Assembly: GCA_030631525.1 (NCBI GenBank)
Contig: DAOVKY010000053.1
Coordinates: 1 to 5,909 of the forward strand
Reading direction: 5' to 3'
Source of the DNA: a bacterium
Lineage (GTDB): Bacteria; JAHJDO01
Length of the DNA: 5,909 nucleotides
Below the pieces are notes generated by a model. That model saw nothing but the letters and a program-made list of their open reading frames with translations. It searched no databases and was not told the origin of the DNA. Made by a program: the position numbers and the translations under genes. Shown in pieces: positions 1-5,909 of the stretch (position 1 is its first letter; every line of letters begins with the position of its first letter).

Positions 1-78
1 GAAGCAGGATTAAGAAAATTGGGGGTTAATACTACCAGCGATCCTAATTTTTCAACAAAGACTCTTTTTGTTGAATAA
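1..78 (+). CDS. Possible C-terminal tail of a converging plus-strand gene (partial, weak)
   Basis: Plus-strand frame 1 is open from the window edge through 25 codons to a TAA at 76-78, while the other two plus-strand frames stop within about 35 bases. The peptide ends in NFSTKTLFVE and has a plausible mixed composition, so it could be the end of a gene that starts before the window and converges on the minus-strand operon. Twenty-five open codons can easily arise by chance in this DNA. No family is recognised, and no start or upstream part is visible. Treat this as a possibility only. Confidence 0.2.
   Translation, partial: EAGLRKLGVNTTSDPNFSTKTLFVE
51..75. repeat. Inverted repeat downstream of the operon, not a canonical terminator
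   Basis: TTCAACAAA at 51-59 is exactly complementary to TTTGTTGAA at 67-75, giving a 9-bp stem with a 7-base loop. The stem has only two G-C pairs. Neither strand shows a T-run straight after the hairpin: the minus-strand transcript continues with A-rich sequence. It therefore does not meet the usual pattern of a rho-independent terminator, although it sits about 65 bases past the stop of the last operon gene, where transcript ends are expected. It could be a weak or factor-assisted 3' end, or chance in AT-rich DNA. No better terminator was found in 1-141. Confidence 0.3.
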
Positions 79-141
79 AGATAATATCAAAATCTCCTCT
101 AAGATGATTGTTAGAAAAGCTTGGTTTTTATTATTTGTTAT

Positions 142-1596
142 TTACCTGTATTTTACATAGGCAACTTTATGTTCCGTAAAAAATTCGACACCTGTTTTAC
201 CAGCTTCAGGTATACCAAATCCAGATCCCTTTGTGCCTCCAAATGAGAGCAGTGGTTCCTTAAATGCGGTCATTAAATTCACGTGTGTTAACCCGACTTC
301 TGTTTGTTCCAAGAATGTAAAGGCCTTTTGTATGTCGAGTGTATATATTGAAGAGGAGATCCCAAATTCTACACCATTCGCTACTTCAATAGCTTCCTTA
401 AAGTCGGCGACTTCTATTACACTCAATACCGGTCCAAAAATTTCCTCCTGTGCGATCTTCATGCATGGTTTAACATCTGTAAAAATTGTTGGTTCAATGA
501 AACAGCCTTTTTCATACTGTTGACCAGTCAGTCTATTGCCTCCAAGTATTAATCTTGCCCCTTCCTTTTTACCAATTTCGAGATAGTTTAAGATTGATTC
601 CATTTGCATAGTACCGCAGACAGGCCCCATCATTGTCTTCTCATCCAATCCATTTCCAACCACAATTTTTTTTGCTTCATTCACCACGCGTTCAATAAAC
701 TCCTTTGCAATCTTTTTAACAACTATCGCACGACTCGTAGAAGTGCACCATTGCCCAGCGCAGGCATAGGCAGCTGTTACAGTTGCTTTCACAGCTTCAT
801 CTAAATTTGCATCACCAAGAACAACAAGCGGGTTTTTCCCTCCCATTTCTAATTGAGTTCTTGCCATTATCTGAGAGGCTTTTTGATTTATCATTCTTCC
901 GACTTCAGCAGAACCTGTAAATGAAATTGCCTTTATTCCAGGATTTGCTATTATCTCTTCTCCTACGGTAGATCCTTTGCCTGTAATAAAGTTTATTACC
1001 CCCGAAGGAAAATCTGCATCTACAAACAGTTCCACAAATTTCTTGCCTGTCTGTGGAGTTAAACTTGCAGGCTTGAATACGCAGGTATTTCCAGTCATTA
1101 ATGCAGGCGTTACCTTTCGACCCGGCACATTGAATGGAAAGTTCCACGGACTTATTATACTTACAGCACCTAACGGCTGTCTTGTACTGTATGCAAACAC
1201 ACCATCTATTGAGGAGGATACTGTTTGACCGCACAAACGGACTGCTTCATGGATTTGGAATTCCATCTCTTTTATTGCAGAATTAATTTCACCCTTTGAT
1301 TCTTTTAACGTCTTTCCATTTTCTTTTGTTAGAACTTCTGCAAACTCATCCATGCGATTTATCATGCCATTAAGTATTTTCTTAAAATATTCAGCTCTTT
1401 TGGCAACAGGAAGCTTGTTCCATGAGAGGAATGCTTTTTGAGCTGCTTCTATTGCAGATTTTGTATCTTCACGAGTTGATGCAGGCCAAACACCAGTAAC
1501 TTCATCCAGATTCGCTGGATTTCTTTGTTCAAATGTTTCGCTATTTGAAGAATCTACCCACTGACCATCAATGTAATTCTGAAATTTCTTTGTCAT
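142..1596 (-). CDS. NAD(P)-dependent aldehyde dehydrogenase, semialdehyde dehydrogenase-like
   Basis: Cytosolic, non-acylating aldehyde dehydrogenase (484 aa, normal family length) that oxidises an aldehyde to its carboxylic acid with NAD(P)+. The signatures are intact and in order: the PWNFPFN loop with Asn152, the cofactor-contacting Lys175 in VFKPAS, FTGSAEVG at 226-233, the general-base Glu250 in LEMGGKNP, the nucleophile Cys284 in GQWCTSTSR, and Glu385 in EEIFGPV. The PGRKVTPALMTGN stretch, the GQWCTSTSR active site and the SFGGTKGSGFG end resemble the alpha-ketoglutarate semialdehyde/succinate semialdehyde dehydrogenase branch, but this does not fix the substrate. It is the last gene of the cluster, 26 bases after the alcohol dehydrogenase, which could supply its aldehyde. 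The ATG start follows a strong AAGGAGGT. Family assignment is secure; substrate and NAD versus NADP preference are open. Confidence 0.95.
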   Translation of the reverse strand: MTKKFQNYIDGQWVDSSNSETFEQRNPANLDEVTGVWPASTREDTKSAIEAAQKAFLSWNKLPVAKRAEYFKKILNGMINRMDEFAEVLTKENGKTLKESKGEINSAIKEMEFQIHEAVRLCGQTVSSSIDGVFAYSTRQPLGAVSIISPWNFPFNVPGRKVTPALMTGNTCVFKPASLTPQTGKKFVELFVDADFPSGVINFITGKGSTVGEEIIANPGIKAISFTGSAEVGRMINQKASQIMARTQLEMGGKNPLVVLGDANLDEAVKATVTAAYACAGQWCTSTSRAIVVKKIAKEFIERVVNEAKKIVVGNGLDEKTMMGPVCGTMQMESILNYLEIGKKEGARLILGGNRLTGQQYEKGCFIEPTIFTDVKPCMKIAQEEIFGPVLSVIEVADFKEAIEVANGVEFGISSSIYTLDIQKAFTFLEQTEVGLTHVNLMTAFKEPLLSFGGTKGSGFGIPEAGKTGVEFFTEHKVAYVKYR

Positions 1597-1606
1597 ATTT
1601 CTATTT

Positions 1607-1614
1607 ACCTCCTT
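1607..1614 (-). promoter_or_regulatory. Strong ribosome binding site of the aldehyde dehydrogenase
   Basis: The minus strand reads AAGGAGGT, a near-perfect anti-16S match, 10 bases before the ATG at 1596. It lies entirely in the 26-base gap after the alcohol dehydrogenase stop, so this gene can be initiated independently of translational coupling. It supports the chosen start. Confidence 0.8.
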
Positions 1615-1622
1615 TTAAGTTT

Positions 1623-2780
1623 TTAATACGCATTTATATATATCTGTTTGGCATCACTTTCTGTAATTTCCCTTGGGTTATTGTTTAGGAGTCTGGTAAC
1701 TTTCATTGCGCTTTTAGCCATTTCATCAATCGCATCATCGGGAATGTTCAACTCTCGCATTTTTGATATTATCCCGATATCATTGGACAACTTAAAGACA
1801 GCCTTTACAGAATCCTCAGCAGCTTCGTTGAGAGATAATTCTTTTGTGTTCTCACCCAGAGCAGTTGCAATATTTGCAAATTTTTCCAGATTACTTGTAA
1901 AATTGAACTCCATTATATAGGGCAGAAGCAATGAGTTTGCAACTCCGTGTGGAACATCGAATGTTCCTCCGAGAGGATAGGACAGTGCATGTACTCCAGC
2001 TGTATTAACTGACCCCAGACACATTCCTCCGTATAAACTTGCAAGAGCCATGTTATATCTTGCTTCAATATCTTCCCCATAAGTTACAGCTTTCCTCAGA
2101 TTCTTCCCGATTAGGCGAATTGCCTCCAGTGCAATTGTATCAATAAAGGGCTGCGGATATTTGTTCGTATAGGCTTCTATAGCATGAGTCAGCGCGTCTA
2201 TTCCGGTACTGGCAGTTATGTGCGAAGGCATACTTGTCATTAACTCAGGATCTATCAGTGCAACTTTACAATACAGTTTATCGCTGACTATCCCTTTCTT
2301 GAGATGTTCTTTTTTGTCCGATAAAACAGCTATCGGTGTTACTTCACTGCCTGTTCCTGCAGTTGTTGGTATTAATATTGTCTCCAAACCAGGTTTTGGG
2401 ATGTTATTTATGCCTACATATTCTGAAATTTTCCCTTTATTTGTAATTAACACAGAAACAACCTTTGCAATGTCCAATGAGCTGCCTCCACCAACCCCTA
2501 TTAAAAGATCATGACTGCCATTTTTTGCTATTTCAAAACATTCGTAAACGATTTCTATCCTTGGGTCAGGTTCTACTCCGTCGAAACACGCAATTTCTAT
2601 TTTTTTATCTTCCAAAATTTTTTTAATGCATTCGAAAATACCTGCTTTGATTATCCCCTTGTCCGTAATAATCAAGGGTTTCTTTTTATGCAGGCTCTGA
2701 ATGATCTCTGGCAATTCACTAATAGCTCCAATAGCCATTATGAGTTTTCCGCTCATTTGAAAATGTAATGGTTTTTTCAT
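1623..2780 (-). CDS. Iron-containing (group III) alcohol dehydrogenase
   Basis: Cytosolic metal-dependent alcohol dehydrogenase that interconverts an alcohol and its aldehyde or ketone with NAD(P)(H). Counting from the ATG at 2780 it has 385 residues, typical for the family. Visible motifs are the N-terminal nucleotide-binding part with IITDKG at 37-42, the glycine-rich VGGGSSLD at 96-103, TTAGTGSEVT at 139-148, and the four metal ligands Asp195 and His199 (TGIDALTHAIEAY), His264 (AGVHALSYPLGG) and His278 (VPHGVAN). These match the FucO/AdhB/DhaT pattern, so an active Fe2+ enzyme is expected. The C-terminal NPREITESDAKQIYINAY is also typical. A longer reading from GTG at 2804 adds eight residues but swallows the ribosome binding site, so it is rejected. 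The neighbouring aldehyde dehydrogenase suggests oxidation of an alcohol to an acid. The substrate (ethanol, diols, 4-hydroxybutyrate or other) cannot be told from sequence. Confidence 0.94.
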   Translation of the reverse strand: MKKPLHFQMSGKLIMAIGAISELPEIIQSLHKKKPLIITDKGIIKAGIFECIKKILEDKKIEIACFDGVEPDPRIEIVYECFEIAKNGSHDLLIGVGGGSSLDIAKVVSVLITNKGKISEYVGINNIPKPGLETILIPTTAGTGSEVTPIAVLSDKKEHLKKGIVSDKLYCKVALIDPELMTSMPSHITASTGIDALTHAIEAYTNKYPQPFIDTIALEAIRLIGKNLRKAVTYGEDIEARYNMALASLYGGMCLGSVNTAGVHALSYPLGGTFDVPHGVANSLLLPYIMEFNFTSNLEKFANIATALGENTKELSLNEAAEDSVKAVFKLSNDIGIISKMRELNIPDDAIDEMAKSAMKVTRLLNNNPREITESDAKQIYINAY

Positions 2781-2785
2781 GTTTT

Positions 2786-2792
2786 GACCTCT
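2786..2792 (-). promoter_or_regulatory. Ribosome binding site that decides the alcohol dehydrogenase start
   Basis: The minus strand reads AGAGGTC with five bases before the ATG at 2780. The alternative GTG at 2804 has no comparable purine-rich site in front of it; upstream lie only the last codons and stop of the PII-like gene. This favours the 385-residue protein over the 393-residue version. Confidence 0.65.
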
Positions 2793-2806
2793 TTTGTTTA
2801 CCACGT

Positions 2807-3160
2807 TTAAGTAAGTTCCTCTTCGGATTTTACAATCTCATTAACAGGCACAGTAAACATTATTCCTGTACCCGGTTCTGTAAAATCAATCCCTTCTTCT
2901 TTCAAAATTTTCTCTAGTTTGGAAAGGAATTTATCTCCATCAATCAAAGCAAATATTGTTTTTGACGGAGTTTTTTCCTCTCCCATAAGCTGTCTTAACC
3001 CGGCGAATATCGGCACTTCATATGCCAAAAACTGGCCTAATCCCATGCTGTCTATGATTGTTGCGCCGCTGACCCCGAGTTCCACAAGAATGGACAGAAC
3101 ATCCTCTAAATGCTTCTCCTTATTTAAAACAATGAATAAGAGTTTCACTCCGTTAGACAT
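2807..3160 (-). CDS. Small PII-like signalling protein
   Basis: This 117-residue soluble protein looks like a divergent member of the PII (GlnB-like) fold, a trimeric ferredoxin-like fold that binds nucleotides or small ligands and often controls a transporter. Seen in sequence: a first strand VKLLFIVLN (5-13), a helix HLEDVLSILVELGVSG (17-32), a strand ATIIDSMGLG (33-42), then a shortened T-loop region with VPIFAGLRQLMG (49-60), a strand TIFALID (68-74), a helix FLSKLEKILKEEG (78-90), and a C-terminal PGTGIMFTVPVNEIV (96-110) resembling the GDGKIFVLPV end of classical PII. The uridylylated Tyr of GlnB and the classical TGKIGDGK loop are not recognisable, so it is not an ordinary nitrogen regulator. 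It starts 21 bases after the antiporter stop, behind a strong GGGAGGGA site, which suggests it acts on that transporter. Fold assignment is fairly confident; ligand and partner are inference. Confidence 0.72.
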   Translation of the reverse strand: MSNGVKLLFIVLNKEKHLEDVLSILVELGVSGATIIDSMGLGQFLAYEVPIFAGLRQLMGEEKTPSKTIFALIDGDKFLSKLEKILKEEGIDFTEPGTGIMFTVPVNEIVKSEEELT

Positions 3161-3181
3161 ATCATTCCCTCCCTAAATCCG

Positions 3182-4390
3182 TTAGTAACGGCTTGTTTTT
3201 TTCTTGCCTATTTCTCCAGCTTTTGATATTGCAATTTTTGTTGTTATTGGTCCTATTATTTCAAAGAAAATTGTAGTAGCAGCAATTGTATTTATAACAA
3301 GTATTGAAAGATGTTTTCCTGCTTCTCCCAAGCCGCCAAATTCTTTCGCAGCCAAAATAGCAAGCCCTATAGCGACACCCGCCTGGGGAAGCAGTCCAAG
3401 CCCAAGATATTTTCGGATAACTGGTTTTGCTCCTGCCATTACAGCTCCAAAATGCGCTCCTCCTATCTTTCCAACGGATCTGGAAAGAATATAGATTAAT
3501 CCTACCAGTCCCATGGCAGGAAGAAGCTTTATCTGAAGATGAGCACCCGCTATGACAAAGAAGACTATAAATATAGATGTAGTAATAAAATTAATCGCCT
3601 CATAAGCTCTGCGGTTTGCGAATAAAAAAATATTTGTAAACACTACGGCTAAACTCATATTTGCTAAGATAAGCGAAAAATGAAAGCGATTTGATAACCC
3701 GGTACATAATAGAATGCCTCCCAGAGATACAGCTAATATCTCTGTTTTTCTGTGCAGCTTTCGTAAAAAATACCCAAGAATAATTCCCATTAATCCGCCT
3801 AAAAGAATTGAGCCTAATATTTCAATTACAGGTCCTTTTACAATCCCGGCAAAAGATATTGAATTCCCTGTCAAAAACATCTTTGCAAAAGCGGCAGCAA
3901 ATGCGTAAATTATAATAGCTACACCATCGTCCAAACCGACAATTGCGTATATCGCATTTGTCAGGTCTCCTTTTGACTTATATTCCTGCAGGACTGCGAC
4001 TGTTCCTGCCGGAGCTGTTGCTGCTGCCAGTGCCCCGAATATCAGCGCAATATGGAACTGACGAGTTAAAAAATAAACACCAAGCGTTACAAGCAAAACA
4101 GGCAGGAATGACGAGGTAAAAAGAATCGTCATAATTCCCTTTCCAAATTTACGTATTACACCAATACGCATCTCACTGCCAATTATAAAAGCAACAATTC
4201 CCAGAGCAAAATCACTAAAAATACTTATTCTATCTAAGACCTTCAAGCTAAAGATATTAAAGACGGAATTCCCTAACAGGAGTCCTGCAAGAAGATATCC
4301 AACAACTGAAGGAAGCTTAACCAGCCTGGCAAGCTTCCCCCCAATAAAACCACAGATCAGGGCTGTTCCTATAAAAAATAATATGTCCAT
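3182..4390 (-). CDS. CPA2-type cation:proton (Na+ or K+/H+) antiporter
   Basis: Polytopic inner-membrane protein of 402 residues, almost entirely hydrophobic, with roughly a dozen membrane segments, matching the Na_H_Exchanger domain. Key sites: LPSVVGYLLAGLLLG (26-40) in the first segments, the unwound-helix motif TAPAGT (125-130), and the paired acidic Asp154-Asp155 in VGLDDGVAI, equivalent to the ion-binding aspartates of NapA/NhaA-type electrogenic exchangers. A basic Lys308 follows in RSVGK, and FFVIAGAHL (277-285) is a typical late-helix motif. The protein ends soon after the last segment with a short basic tail (GKKKTSRY) and lacks the RCK/TrkA-N and TrkA-C domains that many KefB/KefC-type relatives carry. 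It lies 6 bases after the EIIA gene with only a weak ribosome site (GAGAA), suggesting translational coupling. The transported cation is not determinable here. Confidence 0.92.
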   Translation of the reverse strand: MDILFFIGTALICGFIGGKLARLVKLPSVVGYLLAGLLLGNSVFNIFSLKVLDRISIFSDFALGIVAFIIGSEMRIGVIRKFGKGIMTILFTSSFLPVLLVTLGVYFLTRQFHIALIFGALAAATAPAGTVAVLQEYKSKGDLTNAIYAIVGLDDGVAIIIYAFAAAFAKMFLTGNSISFAGIVKGPVIEILGSILLGGLMGIILGYFLRKLHRKTEILAVSLGGILLCTGLSNRFHFSLILANMSLAVVFTNIFLFANRRAYEAINFITTSIFIVFFVIAGAHLQIKLLPAMGLVGLIYILSRSVGKIGGAHFGAVMAGAKPVIRKYLGLGLLPQAGVAIGLAILAAKEFGGLGEAGKHLSILVINTIAATTIFFEIIGPITTKIAISKAGEIGKKKTSRY

Positions 4391-4396
4391 ACTAAA

Positions 4397-4852
4397 TTAG
4401 TTCTCAATTTCTCTTATGGCATTCAGTATCTCGCCTGCGTTCTGCGCTTCTAAAAGCTGTTTGCGAAAGGATTCTTTTTTTAATAGCCTTGTAAGGTGAG
4501 CTAAAACCTGAAGATATTTATTGATGTCCTTTTTTGGAGTGCCCATTAAAAAAACTAGTTTTACAGGTTTGTTATCTATTCCATTAAAATCAACTCCTTG
4601 AGAGACCCTTCCAAACGCAATAATAATATTATTCACAGCATCTGTTCTGGCATGCGGGATGGCTATTTCATTGCCTATTCCTGTAGCACCCAATTTCTCC
4701 CGCTCAAAAACATCCTTTAAAAACATATCAAAATCAGTAACATCTTTAGAATCTTTTAATAACTCAGCTAGTTCTCTTATTACGCCATCCTTTGTTGTGT
4801 TTTCCAAAGCTAAACAAATCATTTTTTCTGAGATATGGTCTGATATCCTCAT
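4397..4852 (-). CDS. PTS EIIA domain protein (fructose/mannitol/PtsN type), stand-alone
   Basis: Single-domain cytosolic protein of 151 residues matching PTS_EIIA type 2. The phosphorylation motif is intact: GIGNEIAIPHAR at 58-69 with His67 as the expected phospho-acceptor, preceded by VFEREKLGATG (48-58), as in FruA/MtlA IIA domains and PtsN. The later stretch PVKLVFLMGTP (95-105), then a helix YLQVLAHLTRLLKK, is also typical. There is no IIB or IIC partner in the window, so sugar uptake is unlikely to be its direct role. In enterobacteria the relative PtsN (EIIA-Ntr) binds the potassium transporter subunit TrkA and the kinase KdpD. By analogy, control of the antiporter encoded 6 bases downstream is plausible. 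It is the first gene after a candidate promoter and has a strong AAGGAGAT site. The gene symbol is withheld because ptsN orthology cannot be shown. Confidence 0.92.
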   Translation of the reverse strand: MRISDHISEKMICLALENTTKDGVIRELAELLKDSKDVTDFDMFLKDVFEREKLGATGIGNEIAIPHARTDAVNNIIIAFGRVSQGVDFNGIDNKPVKLVFLMGTPKKDINKYLQVLAHLTRLLKKESFRKQLLEAQNAGEILNAIREIEN

Positions 4853-4859
4853 GTTTAAG

Positions 4860-4867
4860 ATCTCCTT
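4860..4867 (-). promoter_or_regulatory. Ribosome binding site of the EIIA gene
   Basis: The minus strand reads AAGGAGAT, 7 bases before the ATG at 4852. This is a strong match and spacing, and it confirms the start that gives the standard N-terminus of the EIIA fold. Confidence 0.75.
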
Positions 4868-4888
4868 CTTGATTTAAGAATTTCCTAC

Positions 4889-4916
4889 ATTCTACTGCAA
4901 ACTGGTTTTTTGTAAA
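4889..4916 (-). promoter_or_regulatory. Candidate sigma70-like promoter for the five-gene cluster
   Basis: On the minus strand TTTACA (4916-4911) is followed after 16 bases by TAGAAT (4894-4889). Each hexamer matches the housekeeping consensus at five of six positions. It lies just after the stop of the M16 gene and would place the transcript start near 4882, leaving a leader of about 30 bases before the EIIA start, with the ribosome site inside it. This is the only gap in the window long enough for a promoter between genes, so it likely drives EIIA through the aldehyde dehydrogenase. Such matches do occur by chance in AT-rich DNA, and no operator was recognised. Confidence 0.5.
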
Positions 4917-4922
4917 GCATTT

Positions 4923-5909
4923 TTAGGGCTTAACAATAACTGTTGAGGATGCGCTTTTTCCGAAGTATTTTTGTGCAATTTCTTTTATGCTTTCTTTAGT
5001 TACAGACTTTATCCTGCGTTCATATTCATAGAAATTTTTGTATCCCAAGCCATACAGTTCGTTCATACCTAGAGAGAAGCAAAGCGCTTTGTTTGACTGA
5101 TGTGTAATTCTATGTTTACCTATAAGATTATTCTTAGCGAGTTCCAACTCAGCATTGCTAACAAAAGCATGTCCAAGTAATTGAATTTCTTCAAACATGG
5201 CTTGTTTAGCCTCTGCGATTTTTTGCGGAATCGTTCCGGCGTAAAACACATACATTCCGGGATCAAATCCCTCTCTGGAAAAAGAGCCGACATAATATGC
5301 CAAGCCTCTCTTTTCTCTTATATTCATCATCAGCCGCGATCCAAGATCAGACAGAATCGCAGTCAATACATCAAATGTGTATCTGTGCGGATCATCAGCT
5401 GAAATGGTCGGAAATCCTATCATAACCAGAGCCTGCTCTCCCTGCTTTTTCTTCTCCTTCTCTCTCTGTTCCTGCTGCGCTGGCTCAGTTATATTTATCT
5501 CCGGAATAAAGTGTTTTGTATTAAATCTATCAAAATACTTGGTGAAAGAATCAAAAATTTTATTACATTCCATATCTCCTACAACAGTAATGTAGGTATT
5601 TTGGGGTATACACATAGTTTTATAAAAATTCGTGAGACTTAATCTATTTATGTTCAAGAGAGTTTTTTCAGTCCCAAGGTTCTGAAACCTGTATGGATGC
5701 TTTTTATAGATGGTTTGACGCATTATATCCATGCCAAGATTAATTATCTCATCTCTTCTTGCTTTTATTTCAGCCAGAACAATAGATCTTTCCTTTTTTA
5801 TCTGGTCTGGTAAAAATGTTGGATCAATTATTACATCTGCGAAGATATCCAACCCATGTACAAAGTTTTCTTTCAATATATCCATTGAAAATCCGAAGCT
5901 GTTATCTCC
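4923..5909 (-). CDS. M16 family zinc peptidase (pitrilysin/insulinase type), partial, N-terminus outside the window
   Basis: The frame is open to the window edge, so 328 residues are visible and the true start lies beyond 5909; an internal ATG at 5885 is not the start because family-like sequence (GDNSFGFS) precedes it. The visible part begins inside an M16 domain (FVHGLDIFADVIIDPTF, then KKERSIVLAEI) and continues, after a charged Gln/Glu/Lys linker at about residues 145-158, into a complete M16_C domain (QALVMIGFPT, MMNIREKRGLAYYVGSF, GMYVFYAGTIP). The Arg and Tyr of IREKRGLAYY are the substrate-binding pair of this family. The HXXEH zinc motif is not visible. The start of the visible part resembles the second half of two-domain proteins of about 850-900 residues, whose catalytic motif is in the first half, but a single-half 400-450 residue protein is also possible. 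Localisation cannot be judged without the N-terminus. Confidence 0.88.
   Translation of the reverse strand, partial: GDNSFGFSMDILKENFVHGLDIFADVIIDPTFLPDQIKKERSIVLAEIKARRDEIINLGMDIMRQTIYKKHPYRFQNLGTEKTLLNINRLSLTNFYKTMCIPQNTYITVVGDMECNKIFDSFTKYFDRFNTKHFIPEINITEPAQQEQREKEKKKQGEQALVMIGFPTISADDPHRYTFDVLTAILSDLGSRLMMNIREKRGLAYYVGSFSREGFDPGMYVFYAGTIPQKIAEAKQAMFEEIQLLGHAFVSNAELELAKNNLIGKHRITHQSNKALCFSLGMNELYGLGYKNFYEYERRIKSVTKESIKEIAQKYFGKSASSTVIVKP

Noticed and set aside
79..141. Rho-independent terminator for the operon
   Set aside because: Only weak, AT-rich pairings around the AAGCTT at 117-122 and no stem followed by a T-run on the minus strand.
233..523. Open plus-strand frame of 96 codons opposite the aldehyde dehydrogenase
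   Set aside because: It is antisense to a gene with full catalytic motifs, has no recognisable domain, and its composition looks like a reverse-frame shadow. The same applies to the other plus-strand frames at 604-804, 977-1228, 1648-1920, 2218-2514, 2511-2768, 2919-3176, 3204-3494, 3714-3908, 4659-4877, 5181-5402 and 5377-5595.
905..1234. Second minus-strand frame of 109 codons inside the aldehyde dehydrogenase
   Set aside because: It overlaps the well-supported gene in another frame, is rich in Cys, Arg and Asn in a way typical of a frame shadow, and matches no family.
142..2780. Bacterial microcompartment (ethanolamine or propanediol type) enzymes
   Set aside because: No shell protein is present, the aldehyde dehydrogenase is the hydrolytic Cys/Glu type rather than the CoA-acylating type, and neither enzyme has an obvious encapsulation-type extension.
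2781..2804. Eight-residue N-terminal extension of the alcohol dehydrogenase from a GTG
   Set aside because: The extension covers the ribosome binding site of the ATG at 2780, has no site of its own, and gives residues not typical of the family N-terminus.
4397..4852. Part of a sugar-specific PTS permease
   Set aside because: No IIB or IIC gene or fused domain is present; the neighbours are an antiporter and a PII-like protein.

Overview
The window is AT-rich bacterial DNA. It holds five complete genes and one partial gene, all on the minus strand and tightly packed, so transcription runs from high to low coordinates. No RNA gene, insertion sequence, CRISPR array or phage gene is visible. The genes have Shine-Dalgarno-type starts, and the mix of an M16 zinc-peptidase family protein, an iron-dependent alcohol dehydrogenase and a stand-alone PTS IIA protein fits a free-living, probably anaerobic or fermentative bacterium. 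The phylum cannot be assigned from the sequence alone. An uncultured lineage such as Omnitrophica or a relative is only a guess.

Layout in transcription order. 5909-4923: C-terminal part of an M16 (pitrilysin/insulinase family) peptidase, cut by the window edge. 4922-4853: a 70-base gap with a good sigma70-like promoter and a strong ribosome binding site. 4852-4397: a PTS EIIA domain protein of the fructose/mannitol/nitrogen type. 4390-3182: a CPA2-type cation:proton antiporter. 3160-2807: a small PII-like protein. 2780-1623: an iron-containing alcohol dehydrogenase. 1596-142: an NAD(P)-dependent aldehyde dehydrogenase. The last five genes are separated by only 6 to 26 bases and probably form one operon. 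Bases 1-141 lie downstream of the operon. They hold a weak inverted repeat and possibly the last codons of a converging plus-strand gene.

Two modules are apparent. The first is EIIA + antiporter + PII-like protein: one membrane transporter flanked by two small proteins from families that usually act as signalling or regulatory subunits. No PTS permease lies nearby, and the antiporter has no cytoplasmic regulatory domain of its own. The inference is that the two small proteins tie ion/proton exchange to phosphorylation state and to a small-molecule signal. The second module is alcohol dehydrogenase + aldehyde dehydrogenase, which together can oxidise a primary alcohol through its aldehyde to a carboxylic acid with release of two reduced nicotinamide cofactors. 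Its substrate is not identified. Sharing an apparent transcript with the antiporter module suggests, but does not prove, that alcohol/aldehyde metabolism and ion or pH homeostasis are co-expressed.
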